A stretch of 37,773 nt of DNA from Armatimonadetes bacterium CG2_30_59_28 (GCA_001872605.1 MNXM01000334.1:1-37773), one strand, 5' to 3'; shown: positions 21,499 through 29,815, counted from the first letter of the stretch. Translations and numbers: made by a program. Notes: a model not told the origin generated them from the letters alone.

Positions 21499-23277
21499 TC
21501 AATGTCCGCCGGTGAAGACGACGCGCATAATCTCCTCTACGGTCGAAGACCCGTCCATGATCTTCTGAAAACCGTCTTCCTGAAGGGTCTTCATTCCATT
21601 GGCGCGTGCGGCGTCTCTGATTTCAGACAGTGGAGCGCGGCGAACTACCATGTCCGCAATCTCCTCGTTGATGCTCATCAGTTCATAGATGCCCAGCCGG
21701 CCCTTGAAACCTGTAAAACGGCATATCTCACAACCCTTACCCCGGTAAAAAACCTGGTCCGAATTCTCGTCAGGGTCGTACCCAAACCGCACCAGTAGTT
21801 CCAGCGGTGGCGTGTAGGGTTCTTTGCAGTTGCCGCAGATTTTACGGGCAAGCCGTTGAGCCATTGCCCCGATAACGGACGCGGCAATGAGAAAAGGCTC
21901 AACGCCCATGTCAACGAGACGGGTCACGGCAGAAGGTGCGTCATTGGTGTGCAGAGTCGTCAGCACAAGGTGTCCTGTCAACGCAGATTGTACGGCGATT
22001 TCCGCCGTCTCCAGGTCGCGGACCTCTCCCACCATGATGATGTCAGGGTCTTGACGAAGGAAGGAGCGTAGCGCGTTGGAGAAGGTTAGTCCGGCCTTCC
22101 TGTTGACGTGAACCTGGTTGAGTCCGGGAAGCTGATATTCCACCGGGTCTTCGATGGTGATGATGTTCTTCTCCACCGAGTTGATGATGTTCATGATGGA
22201 ATACTGTGTAGTCGTCTTGCCACTTCCTGTGGGTCCGCAACTGATGACCATTCCGTTCGGCTGTGCGCAGAGGTCGGTGATCAGCGCCTGAGTATGTGCG
22301 TAAAGGCCCAGCTTGTCCAGTCCGAGGAGGACGCTGCTCTTATCGAGAATTCGCATGACGATTTTCTCGCCATACTGCGTCGGGATGGACGACACGCGGA
22401 GGTCATAGTCTTTCTTCGCCATGCGGATATGGATGCGTCCGTCCTGAGGGATGCGCCGTTCGGCAATGTTCATGTCTGCCATGATCTTGATGCGGGAAAC
22501 CAGCGGCGCCAACACGTACTGAGGGACTTTCATGACCTCGTGCAGCACCCCGTCGATGCGAAAGCGCACCCGAACCCCTCGTCTCTGGGGCTCAATATGG
22601 ATATCGCTGGCCCCATCTTTGATCGACTGTTGCAGGATGGCGTTTACGATCTTAATGATGGGAGCTTCTTCGGTCAGCTCCTTTAGTTTGCCGGTGTCAT
22701 CGCCGCCGGAGATATCTGAGTCTTCGCCGGCTCCTGCCATGTACTCGCCATGCCCGAGGTCCGCAGTCGCGCCTCCCCCAAGTGCGCTGAGCGCATTCTT
22801 AAACGACTCGTCCATTTCATCCCCATCATTGTCCTGAGCGGCCGCCGCCGGCCGTGAATCGTTCCGGAGCTTGGCGATCTGCGATGCGGATGCGAGAACC
22901 GGTCGAATGTCGTACCCCGTCTGCACCTGAATCTCGTCGAGGGCAACGATATTGGAGGGATCGGGTGTGGCGACAATCAGCTTCTTCCCGTCGAGCTTGA
23001 CGGGAAGAACGCCATGCTTCTGCTGAAGGTCGTTGGGGATCAGACCCAGATTGGATGCATCGTACTTGACCTTATTAAAATCCACACAGGGAATCCGCAT
23101 CTGAGCGGCCAGCGCCTGCAGAACGATTCCCTCTTCGACATAACCGAGGTCAATCAGCGTTTGACCGAGCGGCTGACTCGCAGTCTTTGCCGCCTCCATG
23201 GCCTCTTTGAGTTGCTGATCGTTGATCAGTCCCTTTTCCTTGAGCATTTGCCCAAGGCTTTTCTTGGCAACGGCCAT
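21499..23277 (-). CDS. pilB: Pilus extension ATPase PilB/GspE
   Basis: This is a 592-residue extension ATPase. The N-terminal MshEN-like domain (SLGQMLKEKGLINDQQLKEA; GYVEEGIVLQALAAQMRIP) is of a type that binds c-di-GMP in some PilB/MshE proteins. The ATPase core has Walker A GPTGSGKTTT (Lys354), Walker B DPDIIMVGEVRDLETA and His box TGHLVLTTLHTND. A tetracysteine zinc motif (CGNCKEPY ... CEICRFTGFKGR) is typical of PilB. It is the first gene of the pilus operon, behind the promoter at 23357-23386, with GGAG nine bases before the ATG. Confidence 0.95.
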   Translation of the reverse strand: MAVAKKSLGQMLKEKGLINDQQLKEAMEAAKTASQPLGQTLIDLGYVEEGIVLQALAAQMRIPCVDFNKVKYDASNLGLIPNDLQQKHGVLPVKLDGKKLIVATPDPSNIVALDEIQVQTGYDIRPVLASASQIAKLRNDSRPAAAAQDNDGDEMDESFKNALSALGGGATADLGHGEYMAGAGEDSDISGGDDTGKLKELTEEAPIIKIVNAILQQSIKDGASDIHIEPQRRGVRVRFRIDGVLHEVMKVPQYVLAPLVSRIKIMADMNIAERRIPQDGRIHIRMAKKDYDLRVSSIPTQYGEKIVMRILDKSSVLLGLDKLGLYAHTQALITDLCAQPNGMVISCGPTGSGKTTTQYSIMNIINSVEKNIITIEDPVEYQLPGLNQVHVNRKAGLTFSNALRSFLRQDPDIIMVGEVRDLETAEIAVQSALTGHLVLTTLHTNDAPSAVTRLVDMGVEPFLIAASVIGAMAQRLARKICGNCKEPYTPPLELLVRFGYDPDENSDQVFYRGKGCEICRFTGFKGRLGIYELMSINEEIADMVVRRAPLSEIRDAARANGMKTLQEDGFQKIMDGSSTVEEIMRVVFTGGH

Positions 23278-23356
23278 ACGCGCTCACTCCGAGGGCATTC
23301 CTGATTTCGCGCCCATGAAACCCTAGGGCGCAACGAACAACCCCCACAACGAGAGA

Positions 23357-23386
23357 ATTATAGCAGGAAGAAAACGCCTTCCGCAA
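23357..23386 (-). promoter_or_regulatory. Sigma70-type promoter for the pilus operon
   Basis: The minus strand reads TTGCGG, 18 bases, TATAAT. The predicted start is about 70 bases before the pilB ATG. It is the only strong promoter seen upstream of the minus-strand pilus genes. Confidence 0.6.
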
Positions 23387-23396
23387 CACACGGAAG
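23370..23396 (-). terminator. Weak intrinsic terminator after transketolase C-terminal gene
   Basis: The CTTCCG/CGGAAG stem with a seven-base loop (23378-23396) is followed on the minus strand by GCGTTTTCTT. It lies just after the transketolase stop and overlaps the pilB -35, separating the two units. Confidence 0.4.
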
Positions 23397-23419
23397 CTCT
23401 GCGAGTGTCGATAGGACGT

Positions 23420-24373
23420 TCAGGCCAGCGACTGGGCGGCCCGGATGACGTCGGCAGCGGTCAATCCATACTTCTCAAACAATCCCTGCGGATCACCCGA
23501 TTCAGCAAACTGGTCGCCCACATTGACGTGCCGAACGGGGCAGGGGTGATGCTCCACGACAAACTGGGACACAACGCTTCCCAGACCGCCGTAATGCCCG
23601 TGTTCTTCAGCCACGACGAGGCCCTTCGTCTCCTTTGCCGCGGCGAGAAGCACGTCGCCATCGATCGGTTTGACGGTGTGCATGTCGATGACGCGCGCCT
23701 CTATTCCTCGCTGTCTGAGCGCTTCCGCGGCCTCCACCGCCACCGCCACCATCAAGCCGTTGGCGATGATGGCAACATCTCCCCCGTCGCGCAGTACGTT
23801 GGCTTTCCCCAGTGAGAAATCGCACCCGTTCCCATAGACGATAGGAACTTTTGGTCGGCCGACACGCATGTAGGTCGGACCCACATGCTCGGCCAGAGCG
23901 GGAACAGCGGCATGAGTAGCCACTTCGTCGGCGGGAACAACGACCGTGAAATTCGGTAGAGCACAGGCGAGGGCGACATCCTCGATCGCCATCTGCGAGG
24001 GGCCATCCTCACCGATGCTGATTCCCCCATGACTGCCAACCACCTTCACGTTGAGGTTGGGGAATGCCACCGACATGCGAAGCTGGTCATACGCGTTGCA
24101 CATCATGAAGGCCGCGAAACTGGCGACGAAGGGAATCTTGCCGCAACTCGCCAATCCACCGGCCATGCTGACGAGATTGGATTCCGCAATCCCTACGTTA
24201 AAGAATCGGTCCGGGAATTCTTTCCCGAAGATTTCAGTCTTGGTCGAGTTGCAGAGGTCTCCATCGAGAGCGACCACCCGTGGATTCTGCTTCCCCAAAT
24301 CAAGGAGGGCATCGCCGAAAGCATCGCGTGTTGCCTTCCCCATTTTTAGTCCCATGCCTGCACTGGTATTCAT
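23420..24373 (-). CDS. Transketolase, C-terminal subunit
   Basis: The 317-residue protein has the pyrimidine-binding domain (RVVALDGDLCNSTKTEIFGK; RFFNVGIAESNLVSMAGGLA, with the catalytic Glu in GIAE) and the C-terminal domain (LVVAEEHGHYGGLGSVVSQF). With the subunit encoded at 24518-25348 it forms a complete thiamine-diphosphate transketolase of the pentose phosphate pathway. Split transketolases are common in archaea and several bacterial phyla. The ATG has GAGGTG four bases upstream. Between the two halves lies a 144-base spacer full of heptamer arrays. Confidence 0.92.
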   Translation of the reverse strand: MNTSAGMGLKMGKATRDAFGDALLDLGKQNPRVVALDGDLCNSTKTEIFGKEFPDRFFNVGIAESNLVSMAGGLASCGKIPFVASFAAFMMCNAYDQLRMSVAFPNLNVKVVGSHGGISIGEDGPSQMAIEDVALACALPNFTVVVPADEVATHAAVPALAEHVGPTYMRVGRPKVPIVYGNGCDFSLGKANVLRDGGDVAIIANGLMVAVAVEAAEALRQRGIEARVIDMHTVKPIDGDVLLAAAKETKGLVVAEEHGHYGGLGSVVSQFVVEHHPCPVRHVNVGDQFAESGDPQGLFEKYGLTAADVIRAAQSLA

Positions 24374-24390
24374 GAATCACCTCGATAAAA

Positions 24391-24503
24391 GTGGTTGGTG
24401 GTTTGTGGTTGCTGGTTGATGGGTGGGGATTCTCGCAGCTCGGCGCCCGGCACCATTGACCTTTAGCCACCAACCACCAGCCACCAACCACTAACCACGA
24501 ACC
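24391..24503. repeat. Two inverted heptamer arrays between transketolase halves
   Basis: GTGGTTG-type units run at 24391-24427, and the complementary CAACCAC-type units at 24465-24503. The two can pair over about 26 bp with three mismatches, enclosing some 50 bases. The structure would form in the mRNA joining the two subunit genes. Confidence 0.7.
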
Positions 24504-24517
24504 ATTTGCCCTGCTTC

Positions 24518-25348
24518 CTACTTCCATCCCAATTCCTGCAACGCCAATTCGGCTTCATCCTCCGTCAGAGCTTTGCCGTGATATCTGTAGTCGGCTTCCA
24601 TAAAGGAGACTCCCTTGCCCTTCTTCGTTCTTGCGACAATCGCTGTCGGTCCGCCTTGGTGCGACTTGCCCGCATTGAGAGCCTCGAGCACCCGATCCAT
24701 ATCGTGCCCGTCAATCTCCAGCGTGTTCCAGTGGAAGGCCCGCCACTTTTCCGCGAGCGGAGTCATGTCGAGAATATCCCGAACATAGCCAGTCTGCTGG
24801 GCGCCATTGTGGTCAACGATACAGGTCAGGTTGTCAAACTTAAAGTGCGCCGCCGCGGCGGCGGCTTCCCAAATCTGCCCCTCGTTGCTCTCCCCGTCAC
24901 CGATCACGCAGTAAACCTGGTAGTGTTTCCCGTCCACTCTGGCAGCCGCAGCCATGCCGCAGGCTATGGACAACCCCTGTCCCAGCGATCCTGAGGATGC
25001 CTCGATGCCGGGAAGCCGCCGCATGTTGGGGTGGCCTTCGAGAGGACTGCCCAACTTACGGAGGGTCTGCAGGTCATCCACGGGGAAGTAACCTGCCTCC
25101 GCCAACGCCGCGTACAGAGCGGGACAGCCGTGCCCCTTGCTGAGAATGAATCGGTCGCGGTCTGCCCATTGGGGATTATTGGGATCATGGTTCATGATCC
25201 CACCAAAGTACAACGCGGTCACGATTTCGGCTATCGACATCGAACTGCTCGGATGCCCCGATCCAGCCGTCGTCGTCATCTCGATGATGTGTTTGCGAAG
25301 CAGTCTCGCCCGTTCCCTCAGATCGTCGACACAAAGTTCTTCAGCCAA
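24518..25348 (-). CDS. Transketolase, N-terminal subunit
   Basis: This 276-residue subunit binds thiamine diphosphate: GDGESNEGQIWEAAAAAAHF followed by the NLTCIVDHNGAQQTG strand gives the GDG-x(25-30)-N motif. It also has TTTAGSGHPSSSMSIAEIVT and LSKGHGCPALYAALAE, the conserved transketolase catalytic histidines. The start is TTG at 25348 (MAEELCVDD), eight to nine bases after GAGGTG. It works together with the downstream subunit gene. Confidence 0.92.
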   Translation of the reverse strand: MAEELCVDDLRERARLLRKHIIEMTTTAGSGHPSSSMSIAEIVTALYFGGIMNHDPNNPQWADRDRFILSKGHGCPALYAALAEAGYFPVDDLQTLRKLGSPLEGHPNMRRLPGIEASSGSLGQGLSIACGMAAAARVDGKHYQVYCVIGDGESNEGQIWEAAAAAAHFKFDNLTCIVDHNGAQQTGYVRDILDMTPLAEKWRAFHWNTLEIDGHDMDRVLEALNAGKSHQGGPTAIVARTKKGKGVSFMEADYRYHGKALTEDEAELALQELGWK

Positions 25349-25419
25349 GTGATCTCACCTCGATTTTGTTTTGTAGCACATGATCGACCAACTCAGAGTT
25401 CGCCGGGAGCCATTACTGT

Positions 25420-25842
25420 TTACGAGTTGCTCTGTTCCCGAAGCTCACGCGCCTGCACTTCCTGCGTCGATGCACTCCGAGTCCGCCCCGCAGGGGCAAG
25501 AGGCGCGGCCCCAACGCTTGCGGCGAACTGAGAGTTCGCGAACTGAGAGTTCGCGTCCGCCAGCTTCTGCACCTGCTGTTTCAGATTTTGCAGGTCGGCG
25601 CGTATCTTCATCAATTCCCCGAGGGTGTCCTTTCCCTTCTCGTTCATTTGGAGAAGGGAGGCGTTGAGTTCCTGTTCCTGTCTCTTCTCCTTCATCTTCA
25701 TGCTCTTGAATGTCGCCGACGCCAACCAGGCGATGATCGACAACGCCACGACGGCGCCGCTGCCGAAGATGATGAGAATAATGGTAACGATTTGATCCAG
25801 CGTCGCGAACTCCGAGTGCGTCGTAATTCCCCGGTCTGCCAA
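25420..25842 (-). CDS. Small membrane-anchored coiled-coil protein
   Basis: The 140-residue protein has one transmembrane helix near the N-terminus (IVTIILIIFGSGAVVALSII), then a charged coiled coil (KEKRQEQELNASLLQMNEKG; LMKIRADLQNLKQQVQKLAD). The tail has ANSQFANSQFAAS, encoded by the overlapping palindromes at 25523-25554, and the N-terminal HSEFA comes from a decayed copy. The start is TTG at 25842 without a strong ribosome site. I know no named family. The tail after residue 95 may be repeat-derived rather than functional. Confidence 0.6.
   Translation of the reverse strand: MADRGITTHSEFATLDQIVTIILIIFGSGAVVALSIIAWLASATFKSMKMKEKRQEQELNASLLQMNEKGKDTLGELMKIRADLQNLKQQVQKLADANSQFANSQFAASVGAAPLAPAGRTRSASTQEVQARELREQSNS
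25523..25554. repeat. Two overlapping GCGAACT-GAG-AGTTCGC palindromes
   Basis: Each has 7-bp arms, and they overlap by two bases. They are inside the 3' part of the small membrane protein gene, and a partial copy lies in its 3' flank at 25391-25403. They belong to the same family as 12432-12448. Confidence 0.65.
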
Positions 25843-26137
25843 GCAATACGCCCCAACATGATACTTCGTATGGAGAGTTTGTCAACACTCCTGTGCCGCT
25901 CGATGGGCCATCAAGCTCACTATCACTTGGACTTCAACTCTCTTGCCAGATCGATGCTGCGACAAACGCTTCCCTATTCCCGCAACCTACCTGAGAGTGC
26001 TCGGGGGCCGTGAGGCGGAACCTTGGGAATGGAGTGAGGCGTGGATCATACCGTCATTCACCGATGCCTCCGGGACGAGCAACGGCGATCCGCCCTGGCA
26101 ATTCGCTTCTCTTGCGAATTTTCGTTCGCGGAAACAG

Positions 26138-26166
26138 TTGCATTTTCTGGGCAAGATGATTAAACT
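26138..26166 (+). promoter_or_regulatory. Possible promoter for scpA
   Basis: TTGCAT, 17 bases, TAAACT. It lies 127 bases before the scpA start in a 450-base region (25843-26292) between divergent genes, where no other gene is seen. An AATTCGC/GCGAATT inverted repeat sits just upstream, at about 26100-26120. Confidence 0.35.
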
Positions 26167-26292
26167 AATAGAACTCAACGATGGGCATCAATGGCAGACG
26201 CAGAACGCCGGCAACGGCCAATATTGAAGCAATATAGTTAGACAAACCGTATCAACTCGCTGTAGTAATTTCGACAGCACAAAGGTGGCAAC

Positions 26293-27198
26293 GTGGAAGC
26301 AACACTCGTTGCAGGCGTTGAGGAACGCCTCTCAACTGCATTTTCTGAGCCTTCGAATGGGTCAACGAAAACTCCCGCCATCGTTCGGCAGGCGCCCGAC
26401 TCGCGCCGGATAAAAATGTACCAGGACCGGTTCACCGGCCACCCCATCAGCCTGCGCCTCTTCGAGGGGCCGCTGGACCTCCTTCTTTTTCTCATCAGGG
26501 AGAACCAGGTCCACATCTACGACATCCCCATCGCGGAAATCACGGATCAGTACCTGTCGTATGTGAGGCTGATGGAGTCACTCGACATCGAGTTGGCTGG
26601 CGATTTCATGGTGATGGCGTCAACACTGTTGGTCATCAAATCCAAGATGCTGCTTCCCAAGGCGGAAGAGAAACCTGGAGACAGTGAAGTCGAAGAGGAC
26701 ACGCGAGAGGGTCTGATCCGGAAGCTGTTGGAATACAAACGCTTCAAGGAAGCGGCGGACACGCTGAAGTCGCTGGGAGAGATCCGCTCCATGATGTTCG
26801 ATCGTCCGCTGAACGGTCGTAACGGCCACTCCAACGGCAACGGGAACGGCCACCAGCATCCCAGCGTGATGTTCGTGCGAAGCGTCTCGGCGCTCGAGTT
26901 GTGCGTTGCGTTCCAGGAAGTCCTCGAACGTGTGGGCGAACGTCCTGCGGCTGAAATCCCGCGTCAACTGCTGACAATCCCTATGCGAATCAAGCACATC
27001 ATGAGAACCTTGAAGGCGAAGCCCGAGGGCGCCACCTTCTGGGAGATTTGCGAAGATTGCGTAACACGCGACACGGTGATTGTCACGTTCCTGGCGCTGC
27101 TGGAGTTGATTCGACTCCTGCGGGTGCGCGTGTTCCAGCCTCAGAATTTCGGTGAAATTCGCGTCGCCGCAAGAAACGATGTCCCTGCGTTGACGTAA
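26293..27198 (+). CDS. scpA: Segregation and condensation protein A
   Basis: This is the kleisin subunit of the SMC condensin complex. The hallmark is LRLFEGPLDLLLFLIRENQV followed by YDIPIAEITDQYLSYVRLME and LAGDFMVMASTLLVIKSKML. The C-terminal winged helix that binds SMC is near the end (VTFLALLELIRLLRVRVFQ). At 301 residues it is longer than the usual 240-260: a roughly 40-residue N-terminal extension and a Gly/Asn/His-rich linker (NGRNGHSNGNGNGHQHP, residues about 175-190). The start is GTG at 26293 with AAGGTGG upstream; Met at 26416 would remove the extension. scpB follows. Confidence 0.92.
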   Translation: MEATLVAGVEERLSTAFSEPSNGSTKTPAIVRQAPDSRRIKMYQDRFTGHPISLRLFEGPLDLLLFLIRENQVHIYDIPIAEITDQYLSYVRLMESLDIELAGDFMVMASTLLVIKSKMLLPKAEEKPGDSEVEEDTREGLIRKLLEYKRFKEAADTLKSLGEIRSMMFDRPLNGRNGHSNGNGNGHQHPSVMFVRSVSALELCVAFQEVLERVGERPAAEIPRQLLTIPMRIKHIMRTLKAKPEGATFWEICEDCVTRDTVIVTFLALLELIRLLRVRVFQPQNFGEIRVAARNDVPALT

Positions 27199-27261
27199 GA
27201 ACCGTTCCTGTCGGGCTGAGGGAACCGCGCGCCGTGAGCGCTTTGGCGCGGGACCATCCCG

Positions 27262-27300
27262 CTTCATTCCGCATCCCGAACTCTGCATTCCGCATTTTAT
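27262..27300. repeat. Heptamer array after scpA
   Basis: Units CATTCCG, CATCCCG, AACTCTG, CATTCCG, CATTTTA. A further period-8/9 run of TTTGCGT-type units (27440-27470) precedes scpB. Confidence 0.6.
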
Positions 27301-27320
27301 ACTCGTTACGGGTGAAAACA

Positions 27321-27361
27321 CCCCCTCACCCTCGAACCCAAAGGGTTCGAGGGTGAGGGGG
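27321..27361. repeat. Perfect 19-bp hairpin between scpA and scpB
   Basis: Arms at 27321-27339 and 27343-27361 are exact complements with an AAA loop. No T-run follows on the plus strand; TGTTTT follows on the minus strand. It may end scpA transcripts inefficiently, or be a mobile palindrome. Confidence 0.75.
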
Positions 27362-27489
27362 AATCGCCCATGACCGCTCGGTCACCACGGAAGATGAAAA
27401 CGGGAGAAAGTTCTTTTTAACCGCGAAGCCGCAAAGAGCCTTTGCGTTCTTTGCGTCTTTGCGGTTTATTTTCGGAGGAGGTGGCTACC

Positions 27490-28110
27490 TTGACTTCACT
27501 TGACATCCTTGAGGCTCTTATCTTTGCCTCCGAAGAACCTCTGGACGTCCAGCATATCGCGCAGGTTCTGGACGTAAACACCCATGAAGCCCAGGAGCTG
27601 CTTCAGCAACTCAAGGTTCAGAAAGAGACAACTGGAGGATTGACGCTGGCCGCGGTGGCCGGAGGGTATCGCCTTTTGACGAAGCCGGACTGTGCGGACT
27701 ACATTGCCAAACTCCGCGAGCCTAAGAAAGTCCGGTTGTCCAAAGCGTCCCTGGAAGTGCTGGCGATCGTTGCGTATCGCCAGCCGATTACGCACGCAGA
27801 AGTGGACGCCATCCGAGGGGTGGATTCCGGACATTCGCTCAAGACACTGGTGGAGCGTGAGCTGCTCGACACGGCGCGGCGCAAGGATGCCCCCGGCCGT
27901 CCCTGGTTGTACGAAACAACCGATGCCTTCCTCGACTTCGTTGGGATTGAGGGCGTTGATGAGCTACCCGAGCTTGACGAAACGGAGTCACTCAGCGAAC
28001 CGGTTCAGTTCTTCCAGCGGCACAGAACGTCCGATCCACAAACAACCGAGCTTCAATCGTCCGTGGGTAATGGAGAAATCCTTCCGGATTTCTCTACGGA
28101 AGGAGAGTGA
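27490..28110 (+). CDS. scpB: Segregation and condensation protein B
   Basis: The protein of about 206 residues from TTG 27490 has two winged-helix domains. The conserved text includes SLDILEALIFASEEPLDVQH, GGYRLLTKPDCADYIAKL and SKASLEVLAIVAYRQPITHA EVDAIRGVDS, the ScpB signature. ScpB dimers bridge ScpA in the SMC complex. TTG is chosen because GGAGGAGG lies eight bases upstream; the in-frame ATG at 27442 would translate repeat DNA. The C-terminal 30 residues are low-complexity. Confidence 0.93.
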   Translation: MTSLDILEALIFASEEPLDVQHIAQVLDVNTHEAQELLQQLKVQKETTGGLTLAAVAGGYRLLTKPDCADYIAKLREPKKVRLSKASLEVLAIVAYRQPITHAEVDAIRGVDSGHSLKTLVERELLDTARRKDAPGRPWLYETTDAFLDFVGIEGVDELPELDETESLSEPVQFFQRHRTSDPQTTELQSSVGNGEILPDFSTEGE

Positions 28111-28353
28111 CCCCAACCTTAACGAGTATAACCGTTCAGAGGGCACTGGACGCACACAAAGCATCCATTCCACTGACACGAGGATCACGCGCTGGCGCCA
28201 CGCTCGCCCTCGCTGCCTGTAAGCAGGTCCCCGTCGGATGCCGCACCACCGGTCCGACGCAGCCTCCCAAGGTCGCCGTATTGCATCGTTGCCTAATCTC
28301 CGCGGCTCTGAGGCTTCGTGTGAGTCTGAGCAGTTACACGTGTAACAAGTCCG
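28111..28353 (+). other. Spacer without recognised gene, with local inverted repeats
   Basis: GTCGGA/TCCGAC arms lie near 28235-28258. A perfect 14-bp palindrome GTTACACGTGTAAC at 28333-28346 could be an operator for a dimeric regulator. Short ORFs here show no family resemblance, and no known riboswitch or RNA motif was recognised. Confidence 0.4.
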
Positions 28354-28653
28354 CACCCCATGAGAGCGGTGAATGAATTCACGCAAGGCATGGATTTTGA
28401 GCCCTTTTTATGGCGACAGAAAGACCATCAATGCCGTCGTGCGAAGCCTTGAGGCGATGGGAGAAACAGCAAGGCAGATACCGGAAGAAGTGCGGCAAGA
28501 ACACCCGACTATCCCATGGCGGGAATGCGAGACAAACTCAGTCACGAATACTGGGGAGTGGACTTGAGCATTGTGTGGACTGCTATCAAGGAGGAACTGC
28601 CTTCAGTGGAGCGGGAGATTCATTACATTCCGAGGAGTTGGGGGAATGGATAG
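28354..28653 (+). pseudogene. Decayed HepT (DUF86) toxin gene
   Basis: Three reading-frame segments together spell a DUF86/HepT protein. Near 28368-28400 the frame gives EFTQGMDFEPFL; from about 28418 a second frame gives DRKTINAVVRSLEAMGETAR and QIPEEVRQEHPTIPWR; from 28519 a third gives GMRDKLSHEYWGVDLSIVW and EELPSVEREIHYIP. The order matches the family (DRKT-x-DAV ... GEAA ... IPWR ... GMRxKLxHxYxGVD-x-x-IVW). The breaks are a one-base shift at TTTTTATGG and a small deletion at GGGAATG, where an I-A or similar is missing. The N-terminus also looks short. No MntA nucleotidyltransferase antitoxin gene is seen next to it. Confidence 0.75.
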
Positions 28654-28663
28654 GAAGTGCTCA

Positions 28664-29815
28664 ATGACACACCGCAAGGAACATGATCTCGAAACTTTCA
28701 CAAGCTGCGAACCCACCCTCCGCAACTTTGTCGAGGAACATCTCATCGACGAGTGCGGGTTGGTCCGCTCCTACACGAATGCGGAAACGCTAAAGGCGTG
28801 GACGAATGAGGAGTTGCAGCCGTATAACCTCATGCCCATCTGTCACGCCAACGTCAATGACCCCGCGTCGTACTGGAACTATGAAAACAGCCTGATGGGG
28901 ACTGGTGAGTACGCTCTCAGTCAGGTTCTCCGCTACGAGGTGACGGGCGACGGAACCGCGCTTGTGGCCGCAGCGAATCCCATCTACGGCATTCTGCGTG
29001 TCTTCTACGAAGGAGAGCTTTTTGAGAAGGGATTCCTGCCCAAGCCTTTCGGCGGCGTGCGGCAGTGCGCCTACTCGCACGAACTGAGTCCCGACCAGCA
29101 GATCAAGAGCGTGGTGGCGTTGCGCGCCTACCAGAAGTATGCTCCACTGTCAGTGAGCCGTGTGATTGATGAGTATCTCGTTGCCCTCGCCGACTATCAC
29201 TTCGCGCGCGGGTTCGTTCATCCGCGGCGTGAGAGTTTTGTGGTGACGCCGGAGAACCGACCCCATCACATCTGCATTCTTCTGCCCATTCTCGTCATCG
29301 CCTCAAATATCACCGGCGACGCGAAATACACGGACGCTTTGCCCAGGTTCGACAAGATCGTGGACGATTACGCAGCGGGAAAATCGCAGTTGCACCCCAA
29401 CCTCTGCAGCCTGATGGTGGAGTGTTTCCACCTTGCCTACCAGGAAGGACATGAGGACCCGCGTTACCCAATCTGTATTCTCCGCCAGTGGGAGGTGCAC
29501 CAGGAGATACTACTGGACGATGGGCACTGCAAGTGGTCCGACGGCCAGATGCGTTCCTCGGAAAGCACACGCATCGCCTCCGCCGCGCCGGTCGTGGACC
29601 ACTACTTCCCTGAGACGCAGGCGTCGAAGAAGGCGTTGTCTATCATCAGCCAGGTTAAGGACCCGCGGAAGATGCTCTACATTACCGACACCGCCGGACA
29701 GCCGGTGGACTATCACGGCCCTCTGCACCGCAGTCTGTGCGAGATGGCGATTGCCTCGTGGCTGGTGACGTACTGGAGAATCCTGAAGGAGCATGGAACC
29801 CTCGAGGCCGATTGA
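28664..29815 (+). CDS. Unidentified 383-residue protein, possibly alpha/alpha-barrel enzyme
   Basis: The protein from ATG 28664 (AGGAAG six bases upstream) is soluble, without signal peptide or membrane segment. It has repeated amphipathic helices (NYENSLMGTGEYALSQVLRY; IKSVVALRAYQKYAPLSVSR; HPNLCSLMVECFHLAYQEGH; LHRSLCEMAIASWLVTYWRI) with interspersed Trp/Tyr/His, in the manner of six-hairpin alpha/alpha-toroid glycosidases or lyases. No defining catalytic motif could be assigned. It lies after the HepT remnant, and its stop overlaps the promoter of the kinase gene. The enzyme-fold idea is inference only. Confidence 0.7.
   Translation: MTHRKEHDLETFTSCEPTLRNFVEEHLIDECGLVRSYTNAETLKAWTNEELQPYNLMPICHANVNDPASYWNYENSLMGTGEYALSQVLRYEVTGDGTALVAAANPIYGILRVFYEGELFEKGFLPKPFGGVRQCAYSHELSPDQQIKSVVALRAYQKYAPLSVSRVIDEYLVALADYHFARGFVHPRRESFVVTPENRPHHICILLPILVIASNITGDAKYTDALPRFDKIVDDYAAGKSQLHPNLCSLMVECFHLAYQEGHEDPRYPICILRQWEVHQEILLDDGHCKWSDGQMRSSESTRIASAAPVVDHYFPETQASKKALSIISQVKDPRKMLYITDTAGQPVDYHGPLHRSLCEMAIASWLVTYWRILKEHGTLEAD

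Noticed and set aside
25943-26227. Plus-strand ORF of 94 codons before scpA
   Set aside because: It has a TTG start without ribosome site, an unusual composition, and spans the likely scpA promoter.
27343-27352. GGGTTCGA resembling a tRNA T-loop
   Set aside because: It is one arm of a perfect 19-bp hairpin; no acceptor, D or anticodon arms are present. No tRNA or rRNA gene was seen in the window.
27442-27489. Longer N-terminus of ScpB from ATG 27442
   Set aside because: It would translate a TTTGCGT-type repeat; TTG 27490 has a strong, well-placed ribosome site.
28107-28376. Plus-strand ORF of 89 codons after scpB
   Set aside because: It has no ribosome site beyond the scpB end and no family resemblance; it overlaps inverted repeats and the HepT remnant.
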